Source of the DNA: Thermodesulfatator indicus DSM 15286
GTDB lineage: Bacteria; Desulfobacterota; Thermodesulfobacteria; Thermodesulfobacteriales; Thermodesulfatatoraceae
DNA length: 64,000 nucleotides
Reading direction: 5' to 3'
NCBI RefSeq assembly: GCF_000217795.1
Contig: NC_015681.1
Span: forward strand, 1,231,244-1,295,243
Part shown: positions 40,402 to 49,641 of the stretch, in pieces
Layout of the letters: every line of letters starts with the position of its first letter
Position numbering within the stretch: position 1 is the first letter of the stretch
Notes under the pieces: generated by a model
Databases searched by the model: none
What the model saw: the letters and a program-made list of their open reading frames with translations, nothing else
Told to the model about the DNA's origin: nothing
Position numbers and translations under genes: made by a program

Positions 40402-42342
40402 ATGAGTGAAAAAAACGTAAAACCTTTTGGGATAGACCTTGGTACCACAAACTCCTGCATGGCCATTTATGAAGCAGGAGAACCCAAAGTAATTCCTAAC
40501 CAGGAAGGAACGCGCACTACACCCTCTGTGGTGGCCTTTCTTGAAGACGGCCAGATTTTAGTAGGGCAGCTGGCCAAACGTCAGGCTATTACCAATGCGG
40601 AAAATACCATTTTCGGTATTAAGCGCTTGATGGGGCGTAAGTTCAAAGACCCAGTGGTCCAGGAATGGGCCAAACGCGTGCCTTATAAAATCGTTGAGGC
40701 CCCTAACGGAGACGCCCACGTAGAAGTGCGCGGTAAGCGCTATAGTCCACCTGAAATTTCGGCCATGATTCTTCGCAAACTTAAAGAAGATGCCAAGGAA
40801 TACCTTGGTAGCGATGTAACCGAAGCGGTTATCACCGTGCCGGCCTATTTTGATGACTCTCAGCGCCAGGCTACTAAAGACGCTGGCCGTATCGCCGGCC
40901 TTGATGTAAAGCGCATTATCAACGAGCCTACTGCAGCCTGCCTGGCCTACGGCCTTGACAAGAAAAAAGAGGGTACCGTAGCTGTCTTTGACCTTGGCGG
41001 CGGTACTTTTGATATTTCTATCCTTGAAATTGGCGAAGGTGTCTTTGAAGTTAAGGCCACGTCTGGTGACACCTTCCTTGGTGGTGAAGACTTTGATATG
41101 CGTCTGGTGGACTACATTGCCGAGGAGTTCAAAAAAGAACACGGTATTGATCTTCGCCAGGACCGCATGGCCTTACAGCGTTTGAAAGAGGCCGCTGAAA
41201 AGGCCAAGATAGAGCTTTCTACGGTACAGGAAACCGAGATTAACTTGCCCTTTATCACCGCGGATGCCAGCGGACCTAAGCATCTGGTAATGAAAATAAC
41301 CCGGGCCAAACTGGAAAGCCTGTGTCAGGACCTTTTAGACCGCCTGGAGGAGCCTTGCCGCATCGCTATGAAAGATGCGGGCATCACGCCCCAGGACATT
41401 GACGAGGTTCTGCTGGTCGGTGGTATGACCCGTATGCCAGCGGTGCAGCGCAAGGTGAAAGAAATATTCGGCAAAGAGCCGGTAAAAGGCGTTAACCCTG
41501 ACGAAGTGGTGGCCATGGGTGCCGCTATTCAGGCTGGTGTGCTTAAGGGTGAAGTAAAAGACGTATTGCTCCTTGACGTGACCCCGCTTTCTCTTGGTAT
41601 TGAAACCCTTGGAGGCGTGTTTACGGTTATCATTCCGCGGGGAACTACTATTCCTACGCGGAAGAGCCAGATTTTTACCACAGCGGCGGACAACCAGACC
41701 TCGGTTACCATTCACGTGCTGCAGGGTGAACGCCCCATGGCTAAGGATAACAAGAGCATTGCCCGTTTTGAATTGGTAGGTATTCCTCCGGCACCGCGTG
41801 GAGTGCCTCAAATTGAGGTTACCTTTGATATTGACGCTGACGGTATCTTGAATGTCACGGCCAAAGACCTGGCTACGGGTAAAGAGCAGTCCGTGGTGGT
41901 TAAACCTTCTTCTGGTCTCTCTGAAGAAGAGATTCAGAAGATGATTAAAGAAGCGGAAATGCACGCTGAAGAAGACCGTCGTCGCAAAGAGCTCATTGAA
42001 GCTCGTAACCAGGCTGATAGCATCATTTATTCCGTTGAGAAGTCTTTGAGCGAGCTCGGCGATAAGGTGCCTGAAGACTTGCGCAAGGAAGTTCAGGAAA
42101 AGATTGATAATCTTCGCAAGGTTATGGAGGGTGATGATATTGAGGCTATTCGTAAGGCTACCGAAGAGCTAACGCAGGCCTCTTACCGTCTGGCAGAAAT
42201 GGCTTACAAGCACGCTCAGGCTGGTCAAGCCGGCCAGGCTGGAGGGGCGGGAGCCCAGGGAGCAGCTGGTGGTGAGGCCGGAAGCAGCGATAAAAAAGGT
42301 GGCGATGACGTAATTGACGCTGACTTTGAAGAAATGAAGTAA
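40402..42342 (+). CDS. dnaK: molecular chaperone DnaK (Hsp70)
   Basis: A 646-residue DnaK. The start at 40402 ([19 protein letters not shown]) has GGAGG 8 nt upstream; the longer frame begins at an unlikely site. ATPase landmarks are [34 protein letters not shown] and [14 protein letters not shown]; the linker is [15 protein letters not shown]; the substrate domain and a Gly/Ala-rich tail ([13 protein letters not shown]) end in [12 protein letters not shown]. No dnaJ follows; the operon closes with the terminator at 42365. Confidence 0.97.
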   Translation: MSEKNVKPFGIDLGTTNSCMAIYEAGEPKVIPNQEGTRTTPSVVAFLEDGQILVGQLAKRQAITNAENTIFGIKRLMGRKFKDPVVQEWAKRVPYKIVEAPNGDAHVEVRGKRYSPPEISAMILRKLKEDAKEYLGSDVTEAVITVPAYFDDSQRQATKDAGRIAGLDVKRIINEPTAACLAYGLDKKKEGTVAVFDLGGGTFDISILEIGEGVFEVKATSGDTFLGGEDFDMRLVDYIAEEFKKEHGIDLRQDRMALQRLKEAAEKAKIELSTVQETEINLPFITADASGPKHLVMKITRAKLESLCQDLLDRLEEPCRIAMKDAGITPQDIDEVLLVGGMTRMPAVQRKVKEIFGKEPVKGVNPDEVVAMGAAIQAGVLKGEVKDVLLLDVTPLSLGIETLGGVFTVIIPRGTTIPTRKSQIFTTAADNQTSVTIHVLQGERPMAKDNKSIARFELVGIPPAPRGVPQIEVTFDIDADGILNVTAKDLATGKEQSVVVKPSSGLSEEEIQKMIKEAEMHAEEDRRRKELIEARNQADSIIYSVEKSLSELGDKVPEDLRKEVQEKIDNLRKVMEGDDIEAIRKATEELTQASYRLAEMAYKHAQAGQAGQAGGAGAQGAAGGEAGSSDKKGGDDVIDADFEEMK

Positions 42343-42364
42343 TATCTTTCCGATTTAGCGAGAC

Positions 42365-42390
42365 AAGCGGGGCCTTGGCCCCGCTTTTTT
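42365..42390 (+). terminator. intrinsic terminator of hrcA-grpE-dnaK
   Basis: AAGCGGGGCC-TT-GGCCCCGCTT, a perfect 10-bp stem with a 2-nt loop, then a T run. A second T run follows at 42392-42398, and rsmD starts at 42403. Confidence 0.93.
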
Positions 42391-42402
42391 GTTTTTTTAA
42401 CC

Positions 42403-42939
42403 ATGCGTATAACCGCCGGTAAATATAAAGGGCGTGTTCTTAAAAGTCCTAAGTCTCGCACTATTCGCCCCATGATGGACAAAGTGCGTAAGGCCCTTTT
42501 TGATTCTTTGGGGCTCAAGGTAGAAGGGGCAAAGGTGTTAGACCTTTTTTGTGGCACCGGAGCTCTTGGCCTTGAAGCCCTTTCACGTGGCGCCGAAAAA
42601 GTCGTTTTTGTTGACCAAAGTGGCGAAGCGTTGTCTTTGGTTAAAGAAAATCTAGCAAGCCTTGGTGAAAAAAACGCCGAAATAAAGCGTTTAACCCTTC
42701 CAAACGGCCTGAAGAAATTAAAACCAAACACTTTTGACCTCATATTTATAACTCCTCCATATGGCACTGGGCTTGCATTGAAAACTTTGAAAGAGATAGA
42801 GTCTTTTTTAAGTGAAGACGGTGTGGTAGTGGTTGAGGAAAATACGGAAGAAGATTTTCCTAATGAAATGGGAAACCTGCTTAAATTTCGGGAAAAGACT
42901 TACGGCCAAACCCGGTTACATTTCTATCGGAGGCGTTGA
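42403..42939 (+). CDS. rsmD: 16S rRNA (guanine-966-N2)-methyltransferase
   Basis: A 178-residue RsmD. MRITAGKYKGRVLKSP is the family's standard start and VLDLFCGTGALGLEALSRGA its SAM site. The catalytic tetrapeptide, normally DPPY, reads TPPY near residues 117-120 (LIFITPPYGTG), an unusual change. The ATG lies 12 nt after the dnaK terminator T tract with no ribosome site, yet the N-terminal sequence is clearly right. It shares one base with the coaD start. Confidence 0.9.
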   Translation: MRITAGKYKGRVLKSPKSRTIRPMMDKVRKALFDSLGLKVEGAKVLDLFCGTGALGLEALSRGAEKVVFVDQSGEALSLVKENLASLGEKNAEIKRLTLPNGLKKLKPNTFDLIFITPPYGTGLALKTLKEIESFLSEDGVVVVEENTEEDFPNEMGNLLKFREKTYGQTRLHFYRRR

Positions 42940-43442
42940 TGGAAAAAACTATTGCCATTTATCCTGGAGCCTTTGACCCGGTGACTTACGGCCATATTGA
43001 CCTTATGAAAAGGGCCCTTCGTATTTTTGATAGGCTTATAGTGGCTATAGGTGAAAACCCGGCTAAAAAACCTCTTTTTACTGTGGAAGAGAGGCTTGAA
43101 ATGATAAGAGAGGCCTTATCTAATTATGACTTTTTTGATAGGGTGGAAGTAACCAGTTTCCCCGGGCTTTTGGTGGAATTTGCTGCCCAAAAAGGGGCCA
43201 AAGTAATTGTAAGGGGGTTAAGGGCTGTATCTGACTTTGAATACGAATTTCAGTTGGCCCTGATGAATCGCAAACTTAATCGCCAGATTGATACCATCTT
43301 TCTTATGCCTGGGTTCAGGTGGTTTTTTATAAGTTCAACCATTGTAAAAGAAGCCGCCCGTTTTGGTGGGGATGTTTCTGATCTTGTGCCCCCTATTGTA
43401 GAGGAGAAGCTGCGTGAAAAATTTAAGACTTTTAATTATTAG
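42939..43442 (+). CDS. coaD: phosphopantetheine adenylyltransferase
   Basis: A 167-residue CoaD, the penultimate step of coenzyme A synthesis. AIYPGAFDPVTYGHIDL contains the nucleotidyltransferase TxGH motif, IVRGLRAVSDFEYEFQLA is the CoaD signature and FFISSTIVKEAARFGGDV the ATP-binding end. GGAGG sits 5 nt before the ATG at 42939; a TTG one codon earlier is not preferred. Confidence 0.96.
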   Translation: MEKTIAIYPGAFDPVTYGHIDLMKRALRIFDRLIVAIGENPAKKPLFTVEERLEMIREALSNYDFFDRVEVTSFPGLLVEFAAQKGAKVIVRGLRAVSDFEYEFQLALMNRKLNRQIDTIFLMPGFRWFFISSTIVKEAARFGGDVSDLVPPIVEEKLREKFKTFNY

Positions 43443-44142
43443 CCTGTTTTTGATTTTTATTGGTTCAGTCTGCCTGACTCATGCTGCCGAAAAAAAGACT
43501 TATCATTATAAAGTCAACTGGCTGGCTATACCGGCTGGTCAAATAGAACTTACGGTAATAAAAAGTAGCCGGCGCACCAAGCTTATAGCTAAGGCTTGGA
43601 CTACAGGTTTTGTGCGAATACTTCTGCCTTTTGAATCCACCTGGACTACCTGGCTTGACGAAAATGGATATCCTCGCCGCAGTCGTATTTACCGGGTGGA
43701 AAGAGGAAAGGCGGTTTTAAAAGAGTTCATTTATGACCAAAAAAATGGCAAAGTGATAAGATACAAAAACGGACACAAAGAAAAAGAAGTAAAGCTCAAA
43801 CATTATCCGGTTCACGATGAACTTTCGGCTTTTTACGCCTCTATGAATACGGTTATGAAGAAACCCGGTGATGAAAAGATTTTCTGGATTTTCGCTAAAA
43901 ATAAAGCCAATCAGGCTCGCCTAAAATATCTTAAAAATGAGAATATCCGCACTCCTTGCGGACGGATGAAAACCCAAAAGATGCAGGTAACCTTTGGCTT
44001 TCAAAGCGAATTGATCGAGCGTTCTAAAAAGGCCTATTTATGGTTAGCCCAAAAGTTGGTAATAAAGGCCCAGGGAGAACTAACACTGGGGCATGTTACC
44101 GCTGACCTTACCAATTTGCCCTGTAAAGGAGGTAATAAATGA
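43414..44142 (+). CDS. DUF3108-family secreted protein
   Basis: A 242-residue protein with a signal peptide (LLIISLFLIFIGSVCLTHAA). The mature part has YHYKVNWLAIPAGQIELTV and a repeated-strand layout typical of DUF3108 proteins, with DELSAFYA in the middle. It is probably periplasmic or outer-membrane associated, of unknown function. A GTG start at 43414 is supported by GAGGAG upstream; it overlaps coaD by 29 nt and the aldolase gene by 4. Confidence 0.82.
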   Translation: MKNLRLLIISLFLIFIGSVCLTHAAEKKTYHYKVNWLAIPAGQIELTVIKSSRRTKLIAKAWTTGFVRILLPFESTWTTWLDENGYPRRSRIYRVERGKAVLKEFIYDQKNGKVIRYKNGHKEKEVKLKHYPVHDELSAFYASMNTVMKKPGDEKIFWIFAKNKANQARLKYLKNENIRTPCGRMKTQKMQVTFGFQSELIERSKKAYLWLAQKLVIKAQGELTLGHVTADLTNLPCKGGNK

Positions 44143-44705
44143 AGTTTCCGCGCACTGCCATGGCCGAGTTTGCTCGTAAGGCCGGAGACGAAGGCTTAAT
44201 GGTTGGCACCGAAGGTAATCTTTCGGTAAGAGTTAAAGACAAAGTTTATATAACCCCCTCGGGTGTTTTTAAAAAAGAGCTTAGTCCTCAAGATATAGTT
44301 GTTCTTGACCTTGAGGGAAATGTGCTTGAAGGACGAAACCCTAGTTCTGAATATAGAATGCATCTAGCCCTTTATGAGGCTCGTGAGGATATTACCGCCA
44401 TCATCCATGCTCATCCTCCTTACACTTTGGCTTTGGATTTAACCGGTGAAGACTTTAGTCGCGATTATTTGGCCGAGATGCCTATAATTCTTGGGAAAAT
44501 TAGCCGTGTGCCATACAGAGAACCTGGGACCGAAGAATTAGCTCAGGAGGTAGCTAAGGCCGCCAAAGAAACAAATGTTTTAGTCCTTGAGCGGCACGGA
44601 GCGCTAACTCTGGGGAAAAGCCTGTCTCAAGCCTTAAATCTCATGCTAGTGCTTGAAAAAGTATGTAAAGTAATTCTTCTGGCCAAAACCTGTAAAGCCT
44701 TTTAG
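44139..44705 (+). CDS. class II aldolase/adducin family protein
   Basis: A 188-residue metal-dependent aldolase-fold protein. EGNLSVRVKDKVYITPSG is the phosphate-binding region, SSEYRMHLALYEAR carries the acidic residue, IIHAHPPYTLA has two zinc His and LERHGALTLG the third. Family members include L-fuculose-phosphate aldolase and methylthioribulose-1-phosphate dehydratase; sequence alone does not decide. GGAGG precedes the ATG. Confidence 0.87.
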   Translation: MKFPRTAMAEFARKAGDEGLMVGTEGNLSVRVKDKVYITPSGVFKKELSPQDIVVLDLEGNVLEGRNPSSEYRMHLALYEAREDITAIIHAHPPYTLALDLTGEDFSRDYLAEMPIILGKISRVPYREPGTEELAQEVAKAAKETNVLVLERHGALTLGKSLSQALNLMLVLEKVCKVILLAKTCKAF

Positions 44706-44726
44706 TGGCTTGAAGGTTACAGGTTA

Positions 44727-44754
44727 TTGACAAAAATTTTAAACCGGTTATCTT
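44727..44754 (+). promoter_or_regulatory. promoter of the initiator tRNA
   Basis: A perfect TTGACA (44727-44732), a 16-base spacer and TATCTT (44749-44754), 13 bases before the tRNA 5' end. Confidence 0.65.
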
Positions 44755-44767
44755 TTAAAGCGACTGA

Positions 44768-44844
<77 letters not shown>

Positions 44845-44853
44845 GTTTTTTCT

Positions 44854-46182
44854 CTATGCTTTTTGTCCTGCAAAATTCCCTCGGCCCATACCAGTGTATT
44901 TGAACCCCAATTTTTGCATTCGGGCTGGCTCGTAAATATTGCGGGCATCAACAATAGCTGGTTCAGCCATAAGGTTTTTTATTTTTTCCAGATCTAGATA
45001 ACGAAATTCGTTCCATTCGGTAAGGATAAGAAGGCAATGGGCCCCATCGGCTGCTTCGTAAGGATCAGTGGCATATTTCACAGGAAGTTCCGGCTTGGCC
45101 TTCTTAAACTCTTCTTCGGCTATGGGATCGTAGGCCTGGACTTTAGCCCCTTCAGCTATCAATCGTTCTACTATATCAAGGGCTGGAGATTCTCTTACGT
45201 CACTGGTATTGGGTTTAAAAGCAAGCCCTAATACCGCTATAGTCTTTCCTGGAAGGTCTCCACATATTTGTTTAACTTTTTGTACGGTAACCTCTCGCTG
45301 TCTTTCATTAACAGTCAGAACCGCCTCAAGTATATGCATAGGGTGATTGTTCTGTTTACCAAGATAAGCAAGAGCACGAACATCTTTTGGAAAACAAGAA
45401 CCTCCAAAGCCAGGTCCTGGGTTTAAAAATCTCGGGCCAATACGTGGGTCAAGCCCCATGGCCTTGGCCACCGTTATAACGTCAGCCCCTACTTTATCGC
45501 AGAGAGTGGCTACTTCGTTGATAAAACTTATTTTAGTGGCTAAAAAGGCGTTAGAAGCGTATTTAATCATTTCCGCGGTCTCAAGGTCAGTGATTACAAA
45601 AGGAGTTTCCGCCAGATAAAGGGGGCGATAAATGTCTTTGATAATGGCGATGGCGTGGTCGCTTTCGCCACCTATTACTACTCGGTCTGGACGCATAAAG
45701 TCTTCAATAGCACAACCCTCGCGTAAAAACTCAGGATTGGAAATAACATCAACTTTCACGTCATTTTTTTTGTTTTCGTCTATAAGCTGTTTTATCCAGC
45801 GGTTAGTGCCTACAGGGACCGTACTTTTGGTAACAATTACTTTATATTCGTCGATAGTTTCCGCCAAAGATAAGGCTACTGATTTTACAGCAGAAAGATC
45901 AGCTGAACCATCAGGGGCAGGGGGAGTTCCTACACAAATAAAGATTACCAGAGTGCGTTTTACTGCTTCAGCCAGATCGGTGGTAAAGGAAAGCCTTCCG
46001 GCCTTTACGTTTTTGGCCACTAGTTCTTTTAACCCCGGCTCATAAAATGGAATTTCTCCTGCTTTTAATTTGGTGATTTTTTCTTCGTCTATATCTACAC
46101 AGACAACGTTCATGCCAAAATCTGCCATGCCGGCGCCAGATACTAAACCAACATAGCCGGTACCAATTACCGCTATATGCAT
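44854..46182 (-). CDS. ugd: UDP-glucose 6-dehydrogenase
   Basis: A 442-residue dehydrogenase oxidising UDP-glucose to UDP-glucuronate for polysaccharides. The Rossmann start is IAVIGTGYVGLVSGAGMADF; SNPEFLREGCAIEDFMRPDR holds the thioester region, PGPGFGGSCFPKDVRALAYL has the catalytic Cys, and VLGLAFKPNTSDVRESPAL is the second nucleotide domain. Its product would be the substrate of the epimerase at 50803. Not adjacent to it, but only 4.6 kb away. Confidence 0.95.
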   Translation of the reverse strand: MHIAVIGTGYVGLVSGAGMADFGMNVVCVDIDEEKITKLKAGEIPFYEPGLKELVAKNVKAGRLSFTTDLAEAVKRTLVIFICVGTPPAPDGSADLSAVKSVALSLAETIDEYKVIVTKSTVPVGTNRWIKQLIDENKKNDVKVDVISNPEFLREGCAIEDFMRPDRVVIGGESDHAIAIIKDIYRPLYLAETPFVITDLETAEMIKYASNAFLATKISFINEVATLCDKVGADVITVAKAMGLDPRIGPRFLNPGPGFGGSCFPKDVRALAYLGKQNNHPMHILEAVLTVNERQREVTVQKVKQICGDLPGKTIAVLGLAFKPNTSDVRESPALDIVERLIAEGAKVQAYDPIAEEEFKKAKPELPVKYATDPYEAADGAHCLLILTEWNEFRYLDLEKIKNLMAEPAIVDARNIYEPARMQKLGFKYTGMGRGNFAGQKA

Positions 46183-46191
46183 AAAAACCTC

Positions 46192-46845
46192 CTATTCTTT
46201 TGGGGGATTGAGATAAGGGAATTTATTTAAAACCTGTTTTAAGCCTCTTTCAGCCAGCTCTTCGGCAGTTAACCAGCGTATTTTACCGTAAAGCTTAATT
46301 TTTAAAATATTTTCGCTAAGGGGTCTTTGAGTTTCATCAAACCAGCCGCGCCAGATGATTTTTCCTTCTGGCACTTTTATTAAAACCAAAGCAAAGGCTA
46401 CGGAAGCAGGTCTTACTACAGAAAAAGCCGTACCTTCCCGTTCGCGAAAACGAAAGACCTTACCATAAAGAACGGCATCAACTCCCAGGCGCTTTCCTAT
46501 CTCAGCAATTAATTTATAAGCTGAAGCTCCCGTATAAAGGGATAATACCTCAGCCCAAAGACTTAAGGCCTGATTTTCGGGTACTAAATAAAATTGTGGT
46601 TTTCCTTCCAAGTATTGGTAAAGGAGTTTAGTTAGTTTTTGAGCAGCCTTAAGGGAAACATGATTATCTGGGGTTATTTGTCCGGCGAAGGTACAGGTTA
46701 TTTCGTCTTCTTTTTGTCCGGGACAAACTGGCTCAAAGGGAAGAACCGCTATCTTTTTTAACGGGGGATAGATGGTAAGGTCCCTTGGCTTGGCACAGGA
46801 GGCCAGGATAAATCCAATTAAAAATAAAATAATAAATTTTTTCAT
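46192..46845 (-). CDS. lipoprotein of unknown function
   Basis: A 217-residue lipoprotein from MKKFIILFLIGFILASCAK, with a lipobox LASC (Cys at residue 17). The mature part starts with IYPPLKKIAVLPFEPV, a strand seen in several outer-membrane-associated lipoproteins of the LpoB/CsgG kind, and contains a Cys pair (EPVCPGQKEDEITCTF). LGVDAVLYGKVFRF and GKIIWRGWFDETQRP also suit that fold. The start at 46845 is chosen for the signal peptide; a longer frame overlaps hisB. The function is unknown. Confidence 0.82.
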   Translation of the reverse strand: MKKFIILFLIGFILASCAKPRDLTIYPPLKKIAVLPFEPVCPGQKEDEITCTFAGQITPDNHVSLKAAQKLTKLLYQYLEGKPQFYLVPENQALSLWAEVLSLYTGASAYKLIAEIGKRLGVDAVLYGKVFRFREREGTAFSVVRPASVAFALVLIKVPEGKIIWRGWFDETQRPLSENILKIKLYGKIRWLTAEELAERGLKQVLNKFPYLNPPKE

Positions 46846-46852
46846 CTTAATC

Positions 46853-47443
46853 TTATAAAACCCCTTTAGAAGAGAGAACAACGTCTTTACCTAAAGGAGC
46901 AAAAGCCTTTTTCAGGGCATGGCCTAAAGCCTTAAACCCAGCTTCTACTATATGATGAGCGTTTTCTCCATATAGAAAGTGCACATGTAGAGTAAAAGCT
47001 CCCTTTATGGCCAGTGCCTTCAAAAATTCACTAACTAACTCCGTGTCAAATGTACCGATTTTTTCAACGGGGATCTTTCCTTTTTGCACGAAGCAAGGCC
47101 TTTCCGCTAGATCTATGTAAACCGCGGCCAAAGCCTCTTCCATGGGAATAACGGCTTCTCCATAACGAGCAATGCCCTTGCGTTCCCCAAGGCCTTTCCT
47201 CAGAGCTTCACCTAAGGTTAGACCAACGTCTTCCACCGTGTGGTGATAATCAACATGTAAATCGCCTTTAGCTTTCACTTCCAGGCTAAAGTTTCCGTGC
47301 ACGGCAAAAAGCTCTAACATGTGGTCAAGAAAACCAACCCCTGTGTCAATTTTGATTTGACCTGAGGTGTAAGGATCCCAAAAGACCTTAACTTCTGTTT
47401 CAAACGTCTTTCTTTCAACTTTTATCGGAAATTTGTTTTTCAT
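46853..47443 (-). CDS. hisB: imidazoleglycerol-phosphate dehydratase
   Basis: A 196-residue HisB (dehydratase domain only), step 6 of histidine synthesis. Metal ligands are GFLDHMLELFAVHG, DYHHTVEDVGLTLG and AHHIVEAGFKALGHALKKAF. It is separate from other his genes here, so the pathway is dispersed in this genome. It ends 7 nt before the lipoprotein gene. Confidence 0.95.
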   Translation of the reverse strand: MKNKFPIKVERKTFETEVKVFWDPYTSGQIKIDTGVGFLDHMLELFAVHGNFSLEVKAKGDLHVDYHHTVEDVGLTLGEALRKGLGERKGIARYGEAVIPMEEALAAVYIDLAERPCFVQKGKIPVEKIGTFDTELVSEFLKALAIKGAFTLHVHFLYGENAHHIVEAGFKALGHALKKAFAPLGKDVVLSSKGVL

Positions 47444-47481
47444 CTTTAAGTCCTCGCTAAAAGTGGCCGATTCACATAACG

Positions 47482-47835
47482 ATGAACAATGAAATTTATT
47501 CCAAGCTTAATCAATTAATGGCTTCTCTTCAAAAGGAGTTGCCCATAAAATTTTTTAATCTCACCCAGATTCCCGAAGCGGTGAGCTGGGCGGAGACTGG
47601 CGGTATCTCTGTCCATGAAAATTTTTATACCCGCAGGCGATTTTCGTATCATGTTATCTCTGCCAGCAAAGAAAATCTTGAAGCCTTTTGCCATAAACTC
47701 GGGCTCCCAAAGGACAAAATTAAGGCCTCAGAATTTTACCGGTTTTGGCATCTTACCTGGACACCATTTTCTTCAGAACCAAAGCCCAAAAGACGACGTG
47801 GCCGCCCACCTAAAAAAGCTATTTCTCAAGGATAA
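47482..47835 (+). CDS. small protein with C-terminal AT-hook-like motif
   Basis: A 117-residue protein. I recognise no folded domain. The tail KPKRRRGRPPKK contains RGRP flanked by basic residues, the AT-hook core that binds the minor groove of AT-rich DNA. The first 95 residues are mixed helix/strand with several aromatic residues (NFYTRRRFSYHVIS, YRFWHLTW). It is divergent from hisB by 38 nt and no ribosome site is evident, so a leaderless or weak start is possible. A DNA-binding role is inferred from the tail. Confidence 0.7.
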   Translation: MNNEIYSKLNQLMASLQKELPIKFFNLTQIPEAVSWAETGGISVHENFYTRRRFSYHVISASKENLEAFCHKLGLPKDKIKASEFYRFWHLTWTPFSSEPKPKRRRGRPPKKAISQG

Positions 47836-47845
47836 AAGAAAAGGC

Positions 47846-47874
47846 TTGACCTCTCAACCCAGCTCCTCTAGGAT
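47846..47874 (+). promoter_or_regulatory. candidate promoter of purD-purE
   Basis: TTGACC (47846-47851), a 17-base spacer and TAGGAT (47869-47874), 42 bases before the fusion gene's ATG. Confidence 0.55.
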
Positions 47875-47916
47875 TTTTTCATCAAAAATAAAATATTGTG
47901 GGGAAGGGGAGCTGAA

Positions 47917-49641
47917 ATGAAAGTTTTAGTCTTAGGTAGTGGCGGCCGAGAACATGCCCTGTGTTGGAAACTAGCCCAAAGTCCTCTGGTAACAAAAGTC
48001 TATTGTGCCCCTGGTAACGCGGGCATTGCCGAAGAGGCCGAGTGTGTTCCCATTTCCGTAAACGACTTTCAGGCGTTGGCCGATTTTGCCCAAAAAGAAA
48101 ATATAGACTTTACCATCGTTGGCCCAGAAGACCCTTTAGCCAAGGGAATAGTCGATTTTTTTGAAAAAAAAGGCCTTAAAATTTTTGGCCCTTCAGCCAA
48201 GGCGGCTCAAATAGAAGGCAGTAAAGTATTTGCCAAAGAAATCATGGCCAAGTACGGAATTCCAACGGCTTCTTTCGAGGTATTTGACGATCCTCAAGAG
48301 GCTTTGGCCTATGTTGAAAAAAAAGGAGCTCCCATTGTGGTCAAAGCCGACGGTTTGGCTGCGGGCAAAGGGGTAATAGTTTGTAGCACATTAGAAGATG
48401 CCAGAGAGGCTATTCACAAAATCATGGTTGAAAAAGCATTTGGTGAGGCCGGAAATCGTGTAGTTATAGAAGAATGCCTTTTTGGTGAAGAGGCTTCATT
48501 TATGATCCTTACTGATGGGAAAACACTTCTTGTCCTTCCTTCCTCTCAAGACCACAAGCCCCTTTTAGATGGGGATAAAGGGCCTAACACTGGTGGCATG
48601 GGGGCCTATTCTCCAGCTCCAGTAGTGACTCCCGAGCTTGAAGAAAAAATCATGAAAACCATAATGGAACCCTTGATAAAGGGGCTTGCCGAAGAAGGTA
48701 TCCCTTATAAAGGCGTTCTTTACGCGGGCCTTATGATCGTTGAAGGCAACCCTTACGTCTTAGAATTTAATTGCCGCTTTGGAGATCCTGAGTGTCAACC
48801 TCTTATGATGCGCATCAAAAGTGACTTAGCGGAAATTATTATGGCAGCCCTAGAAGGCAATTTAGCCGAAAAAAAACTTGAGCTCCGAGAAGAAGCTGCA
48901 GTTTGTGTAGTAATGGCCAGTAAAGGATACCCCGGAAAATACGAAAAAGGAAAGGTTATCAAAGGCTTAGAAGAAGCCGCCAAAATACCGGGAGTTAAGG
49001 TCTTTCACGCGGGAACAGCCAAAAAAGGTGGCCAATTTGTAACCAATGGCGGCCGAGTATTAGGAGTTACCGCTCTGGGGAAAGACATTCCTTACGCTAT
49101 TGATAAGGCTTATGAGGCCGTAGAGAAGATTTCCTGGGAGGGAGTCCACTTTAGGCGAGATATTGGCCGCAAAGCCATAAAACATCTCCCCCCTAAAGTC
49201 TTAGTTTTTGCCGGAAGCAAGTCTGACCTTCCTGTTATTTTGAAGACCGAAGAGATATTTCAAGAATTTTTAGTGCCCTATCGTATAGTGGTGGCTTCGT
49301 CCTATCGTAATCCCGAAAAAGTCCGATCATTGGTAAAGACCGCGGAAACGAAAGGTGTAAAAGTTTTCATTGCCGGAGCCGGGCTTGCTGCTCATCTGGC
49401 AGGAGCTATCGCCTCTGAAACTATTTTACCAGTAATAGGCTTGCCTTTGGCCACCGGTACTTTGGGAGGGATAGACGCGTTATTAGCTACCGCTCAGATG
49501 CCGCCTGGAGTTCCTGTAGCTACGGTAACCATAAATGGTTCTGTTAATGCCGCTATCTTGGCCATTAAGATATTGGCCCTATCAGATGAACGCTTGCAGA
49601 AGAGACTAACCAAATATAAAGAGCAGTTAGCCCAAGACTAA
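47917..49641 (+). CDS. purD: PurD-PurE fusion (GAR synthetase with AIR carboxylase/mutase domain)
   Basis: A 574-residue fusion. Residues 1 to about 420 are glycinamide ribonucleotide synthetase (PurD): VLVLGSGGREHALCWKLAQS, ATP-grasp VVKADGLAAGKGVIV, and LEFNCRFGDPECQPLM. Residues about 427-574 are a PurE domain: VLVFAGSKSDLPVIL, FIAGAGLAAHLAGAIA, LATGTLGGIDALL, QMPPGVPVATVTIN. The SAHR motif of PurE, with a catalytic His, reads SSYR here. PurD and PurE are steps 2 and 6 of purine synthesis, so the fusion skips several steps. ATG 47917 has AAGGGGAG upstream. No purK is in view. Confidence 0.92.
   Translation: MKVLVLGSGGREHALCWKLAQSPLVTKVYCAPGNAGIAEEAECVPISVNDFQALADFAQKENIDFTIVGPEDPLAKGIVDFFEKKGLKIFGPSAKAAQIEGSKVFAKEIMAKYGIPTASFEVFDDPQEALAYVEKKGAPIVVKADGLAAGKGVIVCSTLEDAREAIHKIMVEKAFGEAGNRVVIEECLFGEEASFMILTDGKTLLVLPSSQDHKPLLDGDKGPNTGGMGAYSPAPVVTPELEEKIMKTIMEPLIKGLAEEGIPYKGVLYAGLMIVEGNPYVLEFNCRFGDPECQPLMMRIKSDLAEIIMAALEGNLAEKKLELREEAAVCVVMASKGYPGKYEKGKVIKGLEEAAKIPGVKVFHAGTAKKGGQFVTNGGRVLGVTALGKDIPYAIDKAYEAVEKISWEGVHFRRDIGRKAIKHLPPKVLVFAGSKSDLPVILKTEEIFQEFLVPYRIVVASSYRNPEKVRSLVKTAETKGVKVFIAGAGLAAHLAGAIASETILPVIGLPLATGTLGGIDALLATAQMPPGVPVATVTINGSVNAAILAIKILALSDERLQKRLTKYKEQLAQD

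Noticed and set aside
41335-41964. 209-residue frame antisense to dnaK, and a similar one at 40558-41142
   Set aside because: Both are shadows of the highly conserved dnaK frame, with no domain of their own.
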